64,000 nucleotides of DNA from Gammaproteobacteria bacterium (GCA_029861845.1 JAOTYM010000003.1:1-64000), one strand, 5' to 3'; counted from the stretch's first letter, positions 1-8,188 are shown. Numbers and translations are program-made. Notes: generated by a model from the sequence alone, not told the origin.

Positions 1-170
1 TCGTAGTGGCCACCACGATTCTCATCGTGCTACCGGAAAAACTGCAGGCCATCCAGGAGTACCGGTTCCTGCTGTTCGCGACAATGGTCATCCTGATCCT
101 GCTTTTCCGCCCCGAGGGTTTGTTGCCGCGGCCGCTTCGGACATACCTTCCCGGATGGCGGCCGAAGTAA
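1..170 (+). CDS. Branched-chain amino acid ABC transporter permease (LivM-type), C-terminal end
   Basis: Only the last 55 codons are in the window; the first complete codon is at position 3. The peptide holds one hydrophobic helix (FLLFATMVILILLF) followed by RPEGLLP, the usual closing motif of LivM/LivH-family inner-membrane permeases. The next gene, an ATPase of the same importer class, starts inside this one (16 bp overlap), which supports translational coupling. In this family the permease forms half of the membrane channel for branched-chain amino acids, amides or urea; the substrate cannot be told from this fragment. Confidence 0.8.
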   Translation, partial: VVATTILIVLPEKLQAIQEYRFLLFATMVILILLFRPEGLLPRPLRTYLPGWRPK

Positions 171-952
171 ACAACTCGACGCAAGACCTTCTCGATTCCC
201 GCAACCTGACGAAACGGTTCGGCGGTCTCACTGCCGTAGACAAACTGAATCTCGTGGTCCGTTCTAACGAGATCCTCGGCTTAATCGGTCCCAATGGCTC
301 GGGAAAAACAACCTTCTTCAACGTGGTGACAGGAATCTACCCGACAAGCGAAGGCCAGATCATATTTGATGGCAAGGATGTTACCAACCTGCCATCGCAA
401 GCGATCTACCATGCAGGGATCGCGCGCACCTTTCAGCGATCGCGATTATCGTTATCGCTATCGATCTTCGACAACATTATGATCGGGAATCGTAGGTGGC
501 TGAACCAAGGCTTGTGGTTCAATCTCGTCCGGCGTGCGGCGTTCAAACGGCAGTTTGAAGAAAGTTTTACACAGGCACGGGAGCTCGTGGAGGTATTCGA
601 CCCGCCATTGGCCGATCACATGTTCGACGCTGTCGGAGGATTACCGATGATTGATCGCCGGCGTATAGAGATCTGCCGGGCATTGATCAGTCGCCCGAAG
701 CTGCTCCTGCTCGACGAACCGTCAGCCGGTATGACGCACGAGGAGACAACGCAGTTGATGGACGATCTCCTTGAGGTCAAAAACCGCTTCGAGGATTTGA
801 CGATCATCATTATCGAGCACGAAATGGGCGTCATCGAGCGTGTTACCAATACCTGCGTGGTTCTGAACTTCGGACAAAAGATCTGCGAGGGAACCTATCA
901 GGAAGTGTCCGACGATAAGCTCGTGCAGCAAGCCTATTTGGGAATCCAATGA
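155..952 (+). CDS. ABC transporter ATP-binding protein, LivG-like
   Basis: Predicted cytoplasmic ATPase of 265 residues that energises the upstream LivM-type permease. Walker A is GPNGSGKT (about 45-52), the Q-loop is at FQRSRL (about 93-98), Walker B is LLLLDEP (about 183-189), and the switch histidine is in IIEHEM (about 220-224). The ABC signature is degenerate: where LivG proteins usually have LSYGxQ or LSGGQ, this one reads GGLPMIDRRRIEI (about 161-173). The typical LivG downstream motif P-S-A-G-M is present. The ATG start overlaps the permease end, and the stop overlaps the next start by 4 bp (ATGA), so the three genes form one operon. The substrate is unknown. Confidence 0.88.
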   Translation: MAAEVNNSTQDLLDSRNLTKRFGGLTAVDKLNLVVRSNEILGLIGPNGSGKTTFFNVVTGIYPTSEGQIIFDGKDVTNLPSQAIYHAGIARTFQRSRLSLSLSIFDNIMIGNRRWLNQGLWFNLVRRAAFKRQFEESFTQARELVEVFDPPLADHMFDAVGGLPMIDRRRIEICRALISRPKLLLLDEPSAGMTHEETTQLMDDLLEVKNRFEDLTIIIIEHEMGVIERVTNTCVVLNFGQKICEGTYQEVSDDKLVQQAYLGIQ

Positions 953-1671
953 GCGCGAAAGACCAAAGCGGGTTGATTGTGGAAAGCGTCTACACTGCCT
1001 ATGACAAGGCCGATGTCTTGGAAGGCGTTTCCCTGAAGGCCGAGAGTGGCAAGATCACGTGCCTGTTGGGCTCCAACGGCTCCGGGAAATCGACGTTGAT
1101 CCGCTCCATTTTGGCATTGACCAAACCGAATCGTGGCCGCATCGTTTTCGACGGTACTAAACTAACCGGCCTGCCTACACATAGGATCATCGGCGCTGGT
1201 ATCGCCTGTATCCCCGAAGGCCGCAAAGTTTTTCCCAAGTTAACGGTCGAGGAAAACCTCCGCCTCGGGGGCTATCAAGAAAACTCGCAGGAGATTATCA
1301 GCCAGCGCCTCGAGCACGTCTACGAGACCTTTCCGGTCCTCCGGGAACGACGGGAACAGATCGCAGGCACTATGTCTGGCGGCGAACAGGCGATGATCTC
1401 GATAGGTCGCGGGTTGATGGGCGCTCCGAAGCTGCTGATGCTCGACGAACCTTCGCTTGGGCTCTCACCGGCGCTGGTCAAAGAAAATTTTAAAATCATC
1501 GAGCGCATCAACGAGCAAGGAATCACAGTTTTCCTGGTTGAGCAGAACGTACACCAGACTCTTGCGATTGCTGATTACGGTTATGTTTTGTCAAAGGGGC
1601 GCGTCGTTGCTGCTGGCACACCGGACGAGTTGGGCCAGACCAGAGAGGTTCATCAGGCCTACTTCGGCTGA
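949..1671 (+). CDS. ABC transporter ATP-binding protein, LivF-like
   Basis: Second ATPase (240 residues) of the same importer. Walker A GSNGSGKS (about 41-48), an intact signature MSGGEQ (about 142-147), Walker B LLMLDEPS (about 162-169) and the LVEQN switch region (Gln in place of His) are normal for LivF. LivF pairs with LivG on the cytoplasmic face of the permeases. Having one canonical and one degenerate signature suggests that the two ATP sites of the heterodimer are asymmetric. It is the last gene of the operon; no clear hairpin terminator follows it. The substrate-binding protein must lie upstream of the window or elsewhere. Confidence 0.9.
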   Translation: MSAKDQSGLIVESVYTAYDKADVLEGVSLKAESGKITCLLGSNGSGKSTLIRSILALTKPNRGRIVFDGTKLTGLPTHRIIGAGIACIPEGRKVFPKLTVEENLRLGGYQENSQEIISQRLEHVYETFPVLRERREQIAGTMSGGEQAMISIGRGLMGAPKLLMLDEPSLGLSPALVKENFKIIERINEQGITVFLVEQNVHQTLAIADYGYVLSKGRVVAAGTPDELGQTREVHQAYFG

Positions 1672-1902
1672 AGTAATCGTTCATTGTGTGACCTGGTCTC
1701 GTTTGAGATCACACCCGTTCTCACAGGTGAGAAGGCTGCCGAAGTCATCGGGTAACCCTATTCATGTCACCTAGTCGGTGTGTCAGGTTTGTGTCAAACT
1801 GATATTTGCTGAGGCCGAAAATCAACGACTTACGTTGTGTTTGTAAATGGGGGCGGGCGTCGCAAATGGCTGTTTCAATTAAAGTTTGAATTTCCCGGGC
1901 GC

Positions 1903-1948
1903 GACTACGAACCAGGTGGTCGGGAGTTCGATCTCTCCGGGCGCGCCA
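1903..1948 (+). repeat. tRNA-Arg(ACG) 3'-half fragment, copy 1 (att-like direct repeat)
   Basis: The sequence starts in an anticodon loop CTACGAA (anticodon ACG), continues with the 3' anticodon strand CCAGG, a variable loop, a T-arm (GGGAG, TTCGAT, CTCTC; the loop is one base short), the acceptor 3' strand CGGGCGC, discriminator G and CCA. The layout matches bacterial tRNA-Arg(ACG). The 5' half is absent: the bases before 1903 do not pair with CCAGG. An almost identical 47 bp copy lies at 6802-6848 in the same orientation. Paired tRNA 3' ends are typical footprints of tyrosine-recombinase islands. Confidence 0.8.
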
Positions 1949-2133
1949 TCTGATCAATATCTTACGTACTCGTCCCCGATTCTAAATAAGACGAGCGTGG
2001 GACTTTGCGCTACCGCTTTCAGCCTGTGTTCGGGCGTGATTAGGGTGAGCATCGCAGGTATGATCACGGTTCCGCTGGCCACGAGACGCAATAGACCAAA
2101 CAGCGCTCGTGCCACCTACGCGTGGAGCTTGCT

Positions 2134-2162
2134 TTGACAGATAGCGGGCAGTCAAGATGTAT
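2134..2162 (+). promoter_or_regulatory. Candidate sigma-70 promoter for the cyd operon
   Basis: A perfect TTGACA (2134-2139) is followed after 17 bp by ATGTAT, a weak match to TATAAT. It lies about 90 bp upstream of cydP. No FNR-like (TTGAT-N4-ATCAA) or ArcA site could be recognised with confidence. The assignment is an inference from spacing and position. Confidence 0.35.
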
Positions 2163-2249
2163 TAGGCGTCTGCTCTCGACCGCGGATCGACTAGGCGCGC
2201 GGGTCGCGGCTTTCCTAGAAAACAGTTCTTCTGATGCGGGCCCACAAAT

Positions 2250-2474
2250 ATGGCACATCGGGTTCAACCAACACCATCATTGTTCACGCTTGCTGTGAAG
2301 CGGTTTTGGCCGCGTTCACGTTTAGCACGGGATATCGCCCTGATTCTAGCGATCAAGCTAACGGCGTTAGTGGTTATTAAACTGTTGTGGTTCTCTGATC
2401 CACCTGCAACCCCTACACTCGAAGTAGATCAGGCCTTGTTCGGCTTGGCGGATGAAAGCAAGCATCGGCGATAA
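2250..2474 (+). CDS. cydP: Cytochrome bd oxidase-associated small protein CydP
   Basis: A 74-residue protein with a charged N-terminus, one transmembrane helix (about 27-46, ALILAIKLTALVVIKLLW) and F-S-D-P-P right after it. This RDIALIL-x-IK...FSDPP layout is that of the putative small subunit called CydP, found just upstream of cydA in many proteobacteria. It sits 16 bp before the chosen cydA start, so co-transcription is very likely. Its exact role in assembly or stability of the bd oxidase is not settled in the family. The ribosome-binding site is weak. Confidence 0.75.
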   Translation: MAHRVQPTPSLFTLAVKRFWPRSRLARDIALILAIKLTALVVIKLLWFSDPPATPTLEVDQALFGLADESKHRR

Positions 2475-2490
2475 TTCGAGGCTACTGTTT

Positions 2491-4077
2491 ATGTTTCCGA
2501 CCGAAGAAGTCGTCAATCTCTCCCGCCTGCAGTTTGGTCTGACGGCGATGTATCATTTCTTGTTTGTACCCCTCACCCTCGGGTTGGGTTTGCTCTTGGC
2601 CATCATGGAGTCCGTCTATGTCATGACTGGCAAAGAAATCTACAAGGACATGACGCGCTTCTGGGGCATGTTGTTTGGGATCAACTTCGCCATGGGTGTC
2701 GCCACCGGGCTCCCACTTGAGTTTCAATTTGGCACGAACTGGGCCTACTACTCGCACTACGTCGGCGATGTATTCGGTGTGCCGCTCGCACTGGAAGGAC
2801 TGATTGCCTTTTTCTTGGAGGCGACGCTGGTCGGCCTGTTCTTTTTTGGTTGGAATCGTTTGACCAAAGTGCAGCATCTCACGGTGACTTGGTTGGTCGC
2901 CCTGGGAGCCAACTTCTCAGCGTTATTTATCTTGGTCGCTAATGGTTGGATGCAACATCCAGTCGGCGCCGAGTTCAACTACGAGACCATGCGGATGGAA
3001 CTCAAGAGCTTCACCGAAGTTTTTTTCAATCCGGTGGCGCAGGTCAAATTCGTGCACACAGTGTCTGCCGGCTACGTGACAGGTGCCATGTTCGTGTTAG
3101 GGATCAGTGCCTATTACCTATTGAAAGGGCGCGACCGCGCCTTCGCCATACGCTCGTTTGCGGTGGCGGCCGGATTTGGCTTAGCGTCGGCGTTGTCGGT
3201 GATGGTCCTGGGTGACGAGAGTGGGTACGAATTAGGAGATGTGCAAAAGACCAAGCTCGCCGCCATTGAGGCCGAATGGGAGACCCACAAAGCCCCGGCC
3301 GCTTTTACCGTCTTCGGTCTCCCGAATCAGGAAAAGCAAACCACCGAATACGCCATCAAAGTGCCCTATGTGCTCGGCTTGATCGCCACCCGGTCCGTCG
3401 ACAAGGAGGTCGTTGGTCTTAAGGACTTGATGGCAAGACACGAGCAGCGCATTCGCCGTGGAATGATCGCTTACGAAGCGCTGCAGAAACTGCGTGGCGG
3501 CGATGAGAGCCAGCCGGTGCAGGATACGTTTGAACTCCATAAAGTAGATCTTGGTTATGCACTGTTGCTTAAGCGCTATACCCCCAACGTGGTCGATGCG
3601 ACTGAAGCACAAATCCAACAGGCGGTAAAAGACACGATTCCTCATGTTGCCACCTTATACTGGAGCTTCCGGGTTATGGTGGGCATAGGATTTCTCATGC
3701 TATTTATCTTTGTCGCGGCGTTCTATTTCACGGCTGTGCGTTCCGCCTGGAACCAACGCTGGTTGCTGCGGCTAGCCTTATATAGCATCCCCCTGCCGTG
3801 GATCGCAGCCGAAATGGGATGGATTGTAGCGGAATATGGTCGACAACCTTGGACCATAGCAGAAGTGTTGCCGACCTTCTTAAGTAGTTCGAGCTTAGAA
3901 GCGAGCAATGTCTACGTCAGTCTCGCCGCCTTTGTGGTTTTCTATACGGCGTTGCTGATCGCGGAGCTGTATCTCGTGTTTAAATACGCGCGCTTGGGGC
4001 CGAGTAGCTTGCATACTGGACGCTACCATTTTGAGCAGCGTGGCCGTGGCACGAGAAGTAAGGAGGGCGCACCATGA
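2491..4077 (+). CDS. cydA: Cytochrome bd ubiquinol oxidase subunit I
   Basis: Inner-membrane subunit that oxidises quinol and carries haems b558, b595 and d, reducing O2 to water. From the ATG at 2491 it has 528 residues and begins MFPTEEVVNLSRLQF like family members; an upstream in-frame ATG at 2452 would add 13 unusual residues and overlap cydP. Visible ligands are His22 (LTAMYHF), His189 (VKFVHT), the Met of FRVMV, and Glu102 and Glu448 (equivalent to E. coli E99 and E445). GDESGY (241-246) opens a long E. coli-type Q-loop with the KTKLAAIEAEWET motif. cydB starts within its stop codon (ATGA). Confidence 0.97.
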   Translation: MFPTEEVVNLSRLQFGLTAMYHFLFVPLTLGLGLLLAIMESVYVMTGKEIYKDMTRFWGMLFGINFAMGVATGLPLEFQFGTNWAYYSHYVGDVFGVPLALEGLIAFFLEATLVGLFFFGWNRLTKVQHLTVTWLVALGANFSALFILVANGWMQHPVGAEFNYETMRMELKSFTEVFFNPVAQVKFVHTVSAGYVTGAMFVLGISAYYLLKGRDRAFAIRSFAVAAGFGLASALSVMVLGDESGYELGDVQKTKLAAIEAEWETHKAPAAFTVFGLPNQEKQTTEYAIKVPYVLGLIATRSVDKEVVGLKDLMARHEQRIRRGMIAYEALQKLRGGDESQPVQDTFELHKVDLGYALLLKRYTPNVVDATEAQIQQAVKDTIPHVATLYWSFRVMVGIGFLMLFIFVAAFYFTAVRSAWNQRWLLRLALYSIPLPWIAAEMGWIVAEYGRQPWTIAEVLPTFLSSSSLEASNVYVSLAAFVVFYTALLIAELYLVFKYARLGPSSLHTGRYHFEQRGRGTRSKEGAP

Positions 4078-5216
4078 TCTTGGATTATGAGACACTCAAG
4101 ATTATCTGGTGGCTGTTTGTGGGCCTATTGTTGATCGGCTTTGTCCTGACCGCGGGTTTCGACCTAGGAATAGGGACATTGCTTCCATTCCTCGGCAAGA
4201 AAGACGAAGAGCGTCGGGTCATCATCAATACTATCGGCGCTACCTGGGAAGGCAACCAGGTGTGGCTGGTCCTCGGCGCCGGTGCCGTGTTTGCCGCCTG
4301 GCCACTAATTTATGCGGCGGCGTTTTCGGGGTTCTACGCTGCCATGCTGCTGGCGTTGTTTGCCTTGGTCATTCGGCCCGGTGGATTCGCCTACCGTAGC
4401 AAACTGTCAGATCCCCGGTGGCGTAGCTTGTGGGATTGGGCGTTGTTTGTCGGCGGGGTAGTGCCGGCTCTGATCTTTGGTGTGGCGTTCGGCAATCTGC
4501 TTCAGGGGGTGCCGTTTCATTACGATGACACGCTGCGATCGTTCTACACCGGGTCGTTCTTTGCGCTGTTTAACCCATTTGCCCTGCTTGCTGGCATCGT
4601 AAGCGTGGCCATGCTAGTGATGCATGGCGGTATTTTTTTACAGATTCGCACGGAAGGCGAGATTAACGCGCGCGCAAAGCGTGCAGTTATGATCTTTAGC
4701 GGGCTTTTCGTCGTGGCGCTCGCGCTCGCGGGGCTTTGGGTGGCGTTCGGCATCGATGGCTACCGCGTGATATCGATGCCCGATCCCAATAGCAGCTTCA
4801 CACCCTTGGAAAAAACAGTCGATAAGGTTACCGGCGCGTGGCTTGTTAATTACAGACTTTACCCGTGGACGGTGCTTGCCCCGGTAGCGGGCTTCGCCGG
4901 GGCGATAATTGCCTGGTTTCTATCGCAGAGAAACCAGGCTGGGTCAGCCTTCATAGCGAGCTCCCTATCCCTGACAGGTGTGGTCCTGACCACTGGTTTC
5001 GCCATGTTTCCGTTTATGATGCCGTCCAGCAGTCATCCGGGGCACAGCCTGACGGTCTGGGATGGTGTCTCAAGCCATTTAACACTCAGCTGGATGTTCT
5101 GGGCGACGGTTGTCTTTTTACCGGTCATCATCGCCTACACTAGCTGGGTTTTCCGGGTCTTGCGCGGTAAGGTCACGGTAGAAGACATTCGCAAGGACGA
5201 ACATTCGGCCTATTAA
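4074..5216 (+). CDS. cydB: Cytochrome bd ubiquinol oxidase subunit II
   Basis: Partner of CydA in the inner membrane, 380 residues, a normal length. The N-terminus LKIIWWLFVG...AGFDLGIG and the motif WEGNQVWLVLGAGAVFAAWP (about 58-77) are diagnostic for CydB; about eight to nine transmembrane helices follow. The start overlaps the cydA stop by 4 bp and cydX follows after 17 bp, giving a compact cydPABX operon. High-affinity respiration of this type supports growth at low O2 and tolerance of nitric oxide and sulfide; this is family knowledge, not seen here. Confidence 0.97.
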   Translation: MILDYETLKIIWWLFVGLLLIGFVLTAGFDLGIGTLLPFLGKKDEERRVIINTIGATWEGNQVWLVLGAGAVFAAWPLIYAAAFSGFYAAMLLALFALVIRPGGFAYRSKLSDPRWRSLWDWALFVGGVVPALIFGVAFGNLLQGVPFHYDDTLRSFYTGSFFALFNPFALLAGIVSVAMLVMHGGIFLQIRTEGEINARAKRAVMIFSGLFVVALALAGLWVAFGIDGYRVISMPDPNSSFTPLEKTVDKVTGAWLVNYRLYPWTVLAPVAGFAGAIIAWFLSQRNQAGSAFIASSLSLTGVVLTTGFAMFPFMMPSSSHPGHSLTVWDGVSSHLTLSWMFWATVVFLPVIIAYTSWVFRVLRGKVTVEDIRKDEHSAY

Positions 5217-5233
5217 CTAAAGGGGTATTGTGT

Positions 5234-5392
5234 ATGTGGTATTTTGCGTGGATTCTCGGTGTTCTTCTCGCTTGCGCTTTCGGAATTATCAACGTCGTGT
5301 GGCTGGAATTCGAGCATCTGCTGGAGGTGGACGAAGAAACAAAAGCCGATGATCAAGCTCAAGCAGCTGCAAAAGACGCGACGCAGAACTAG
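5234..5392 (+). CDS. cydX: Cytochrome bd oxidase small subunit CydX
   Basis: A 52-codon gene. It starts MWYFAWILGVLLACAFG and continues INVVWLE, the hallmark CydX helix, followed by an acidic, alanine- and glutamine-rich tail. CydX is a single-pass subunit that stabilises the haem sites of CydAB. It lies 17 bp after cydB, after an AAAGGGG-like ribosome-binding region. Its length and position are as expected. Confidence 0.93.
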   Translation: MWYFAWILGVLLACAFGIINVVWLEFEHLLEVDEETKADDQAQAAAKDATQN

Positions 5393-5440
5393 TTCTAGGC
5401 GCCGCTTTATGAACTGCTCTCTGGAATTCCGACGGGTGTG

Positions 5441-5866
5441 ATGCGAATGAAGGACTATGCTGAAATGTTCAACGAGAGTTATCAGCGGGCGCTTGCCTTT
5501 CGCGATGAGGGACCGCAATTTCTTGATCGTTTTTACGAGATATTTTTCTCAAAATCGCCTGAGATCGCAGAGCTTTTTGAGACCACGCATATGGGTGCCC
5601 AAAAAACGATGCTACAGGACTCACTTTTCTACATGCGAGATTTCTTCATACACCGGACAGCGAACGACTACATGGAACGGGTTGCGAAGGTACACGGTAA
5701 AGCAGGGAGAAATGCTCGACCCGAATTGTACGACGTCTGGCTTGAAAGCTTGATTGAGGCGGCCCGCGAGTGTGATCCGGTGTTCACTGACGATATCGAG
5801 TTGGCCTGGAAAATTGCCCTCTCTCCTGGCATCACTTATATGAAACATATGTATGACAGATATTGA
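5441..5866 (+). CDS. Single-domain bacterial globin
   Basis: About 141 residues with a globin-fold pattern: N-terminal helix FNESYQRALAF, FLDRFYEIFFSKSPEIAELF (helices A-C), then RVAKVHG where the His is the likely proximal F8 ligand, and LYDVWLESLIEAA (helix G). No flavin reductase domain is attached, so this is a stand-alone haemoglobin-like protein. It starts 48 bp after cydX and probably belongs to the same transcript. By analogy it may deliver O2 to the oxidase or scavenge NO. GTG at 5438, ATG at 5441 and ATG at 5447 are all possible starts; ribosome-binding sites are weak. Confidence 0.75.
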   Translation: MRMKDYAEMFNESYQRALAFRDEGPQFLDRFYEIFFSKSPEIAELFETTHMGAQKTMLQDSLFYMRDFFIHRTANDYMERVAKVHGKAGRNARPELYDVWLESLIEAARECDPVFTDDIELAWKIALSPGITYMKHMYDRY

Positions 5867-6029
5867 TCCGTAACGTCGATCGATATAGCGAGAACGTCGA
5901 AGAGCGGAGTGCAGTGTAGTGCCACCCGAGAGGGTATAGCTGCCTAAAACTCGCCTGGCAGATGACGAAAAGATCAACCCGTAACAATCAGGGCAGTGGA
6001 AGCTCTAGTGATGGCACCGTACGTACTGC

Positions 6030-6374
6030 CTACCGGCCTTTACACTCCTTGATCGTTCCATTTGGGCCAAACTCCACGCGGCTTAACCGGTCGCAGCGTA
6101 ATGAACCCAAGCTAACGGGCGCCACTATGGTACAACTTTTCAACTTCCCATCGGGGTATTGCACTAGTGTATAGCCATCGGCGCAGGTCAGTCTTTCTCC
6201 TTGGGCCGTATAGATCTGATGATTACCGTTAAGATTGCAACTCTTTATGCCACCATCAGGATAGAATTTAATACCGACATTGCAGTTCAATTCAGCAGTC
6301 GCAGCGTAACTAATCAGGGTCAACGCTAACCCCAGTAAGAGCAAGCTAAAGGACAACTGTCTTCGCGTGTGCAT
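6030..6374 (-). CDS. Secreted Cys-rich repeat protein of unknown function
   Basis: A 114-residue protein with a clear signal peptide (LLLLGLALTLISYAATA, cleavage near residue 27). The mature part holds a repeated unit: YPDGGIKSC, YPDGKLKSC and a weaker GPNGTIKEC, each followed by a short turn and a second Cys, which suggests disulphide-bonded beta-hairpins in the periplasm, similar in outline to MORN-type repeats. A good ribosome-binding site (GGAGGGA) lies 7 bp before the ATG. It is on the opposite strand to the cyd-globin operon, inside the tRNA-repeat-bounded block. No family was recognised. Confidence 0.7.
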   Translation of the reverse strand: MHTRRQLSFSLLLLGLALTLISYAATAELNCNVGIKFYPDGGIKSCNLNGNHQIYTAQGERLTCADGYTLVQYPDGKLKSCTIVAPVSLGSLRCDRLSRVEFGPNGTIKECKGR

Positions 6375-6801
6375 CGCTGTTCCCTCCAGAGCCGATTGTC
6401 GATTTCAAGCTGTGTAGCCAAACTAAGCCTAGAAAGTTAGCGAAACCACGTTTGGCTGTGGCCGAAGTTGGAGGGCAAGACCCCTCAGAAAGCGGCAACT
6501 TAACTCCTGGCAGACGGATTGGTGGGTGTTCACTACAGACAGGGTGGTCAGGATGGCTGGCCGCGTGTCTGCCGCCTACCAGTGTTTTGTTTACTCTATT
6601 TTCATTTCGTTCGCATTGAGGCAAATCAAGAAAGTATATAAAGAGGAGCTTGAAGAGGGCGTCTCTCCAAGGAATCAAAATCTTTACCGCGGCATTTCAT
6701 TCCCAAGACAACACGCAACAATTTGAACTTTCTCGGGGTGAAACGGTACTCGTTTTAGGAATTTTCGTCGTAACTGCTTGATAACAATCATTTGTATCAC
6801 T
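6375..6801. other. Intergenic region upstream of the secreted repeat protein
   Basis: About 430 bp. Short frames on both strands have no ribosome-binding sites or recognisable motifs. It should hold the promoter of the leftward gene ending at 6030, but no box stands out. It ends at the second tRNA-Arg fragment. Confidence 0.45.
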
Positions 6802-6848
6802 GACTACGAACCAGGTGGTCGGGTGGTCGAATCTCTCCGGGCGTGCCA
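6802..6848 (+). repeat. tRNA-Arg(ACG) 3'-half fragment, copy 2 (att-like direct repeat)
   Basis: Same orientation and boundaries as the copy at 1903-1948: anticodon loop CTACGAA, CCAGG, T-arm region and a 3' end CGGGCGT-G-CCA. It differs by a few substitutions, with GGTCGAAT in the T-arm and GCGTGCCA for GCGCGCCA, and lacks the one-base deletion. The 5' half of the tRNA is missing here too. Unlike copy 1 it is followed at once by a tRNA-style terminator, so this may be the original 3' end of a tRNA gene whose 5' half was lost or moved. Confidence 0.8.
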
Positions 6849-6852
6849 AAGA

Positions 6853-6882
6853 TAAAGTCCACCTTGCGTGGGCTTTTTCTTT
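6853..6882 (+). terminator. Rho-independent terminator after the tRNA-Arg fragment
   Basis: The hairpin AAAGTCCAC-CTTGC-GTGGGCTTT is followed by a short T-rich run. It directly follows the CCA end of the tRNA-Arg fragment, the usual position for a tRNA gene terminator. The next gene is expected to have its own promoter or to be read through. Confidence 0.7.
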
Positions 6883-6894
6883 ATCATTGGTGCA

Positions 6895-8160
6895 ATGAAC
6901 AATCTTTGGGAAGCTACCGCAGCACCGCCCCCTGAGTCCGAGCCGCTGGCAGGGAGCCTCAGCGCAGACGTAGCCGTGATCGGTGCCGGATTCACGGGTT
7001 GTGCGGCGGCGCTGCGGCTGGCACAAGCCAGCACTGACGTCTGTGTTATTGAGGCCGAGGATATAGGCTATGGTGCATCAGGCCGTAACGTCGGGTTAGT
7101 GAACGCCGGCTTGTGGGTGGAGCCGCAGATGATAGAGGCTGAGTTAGGTCAGGAAAACGGGAAGCGTCTTAACGATATGCTGATACAGGCGCCGGACATT
7201 GTTTTCGATTTGATCGAAAAGCATAGTATTCCTTGCGAGCCGATACGGACGGGCACGCTCTACTGTGCGCATGCGCGACGTGGGTTTAGAAGGCTCGAGC
7301 GGCGAGCAGCGCAACTCATAGCAGGCGGGGCACCAGTTAAACTGCTCTCGCCGGATGAGGCGCGTGAGAAAACAGGGTCCGACGCGCTTCATGGTGCACT
7401 ATTGGATCCCCGTGCCGGCACCATTCAGCCGCTTAGCTACGTCCGCGGATTGGCGAAAGCTGCGAGTAAGGCAGGGGCCAAGCTTTACACGCGTTCGCGC
7501 GTCAACGCACTCACGCATGACGGCCAGCAATGGCGCGTCGCGACCAGTCAAGGTTCAATAAGTGCTAAGTCGGTGATTGTCGCCACCAATGCATACACGG
7601 CGTCGCTAGATTCGGCGACGATGCCGTCGTTCGTAACCATTCACTACTGTCAGTTTGCCACTGCGCCTTTAGGAAGGGATCTGGCTCACACAATATTGCC
7701 GGAACGTCAGGGGGCATGGGATACGGCGATGGTGATGTCGTCATTTCGAATGGATAACCATGACCGACTGATTGTTGGCGGTATCGGGCGGCTCGACGGA
7801 CCCAGCGCTCGTGCACACGCAGCATGGGCGGGTCGAAAACTGAAGAGCCTCTTTCCCGCGGTGCAGGCTAAGCACTTCGAATTCGGATGGTCAGGCCGTA
7901 TAGCGATAACTGCTGACCGCTTGCCCAAGATCGCAAGAATCGGGCCTGGCGCGTTAATGGTGCATGGCTACAACGGTCGTGGTATCGGCCCAGGAACGAT
8001 CTTTGGTGCTTCGCTGGCGGATTATATATTAAGCGGCGATGAATCCGTGTTACCGCTTCCCGTTCTGAATCGACATAGCGAATCGTTCCGGTTGCTTAAG
8101 TCGTGCTTCTACGAGGTTGGGGCGACCGCTGTTCACTTGATAAGCGACTGGGGTAGGTAG
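6895..8160 (+). CDS. FAD-dependent oxidoreductase, DAO/GlcD-amine oxidase type
   Basis: About 421 residues. The N-terminal FAD-binding Rossmann motif is VIGAGFTG (about 28-35), followed by VIEAEDIGYGASGRNVG (FAD contact) and a C-terminal NGRGIGPGT FAD loop, as in the D-amino-acid oxidase/PuuB/glycine-oxidase superfamily. These enzymes oxidise secondary or primary amines, here with unknown substrate. The start at 6895 is preferred to an upstream in-frame codon at 6868, which would lie in the terminator. Nearby MttB-family and SDR genes on the other strand make methylated-amine or amino-acid use plausible, but that is inference. Confidence 0.82.
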   Translation: MNNLWEATAAPPPESEPLAGSLSADVAVIGAGFTGCAAALRLAQASTDVCVIEAEDIGYGASGRNVGLVNAGLWVEPQMIEAELGQENGKRLNDMLIQAPDIVFDLIEKHSIPCEPIRTGTLYCAHARRGFRRLERRAAQLIAGGAPVKLLSPDEAREKTGSDALHGALLDPRAGTIQPLSYVRGLAKAASKAGAKLYTRSRVNALTHDGQQWRVATSQGSISAKSVIVATNAYTASLDSATMPSFVTIHYCQFATAPLGRDLAHTILPERQGAWDTAMVMSSFRMDNHDRLIVGGIGRLDGPSARAHAAWAGRKLKSLFPAVQAKHFEFGWSGRIAITADRLPKIARIGPGALMVHGYNGRGIGPGTIFGASLADYILSGDESVLPLPVLNRHSESFRLLKSCFYEVGATAVHLISDWGR

Positions 8161-8188
8161 TGCCGTGCCGAATTGTTGCGCGCGTCAT

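Larger units (their letters stand above)
1672..2249. other. Intergenic region between the importer and cyd operons
   Basis: About 580 bp without a convincing gene. It holds a tRNA-Arg 3'-half copy (1903-1948, listed separately) and a candidate promoter (2134-2162). Short open frames on both strands lack ribosome-binding sites and recognisable composition. The part after the tRNA fragment is taken to be inside the putative island that carries cydPABX. Confidence 0.5.

Noticed and set aside
2482-2877. 131-residue open frame on the minus strand inside cydA
   Set aside because: It lies fully within the strongly supported cydA gene; its composition is that of an antisense shadow.
1903-6848. Complete tRNA-Arg genes
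   Set aside because: Both copies lack the D-arm and 5' acceptor strand; only the 3' half is present.
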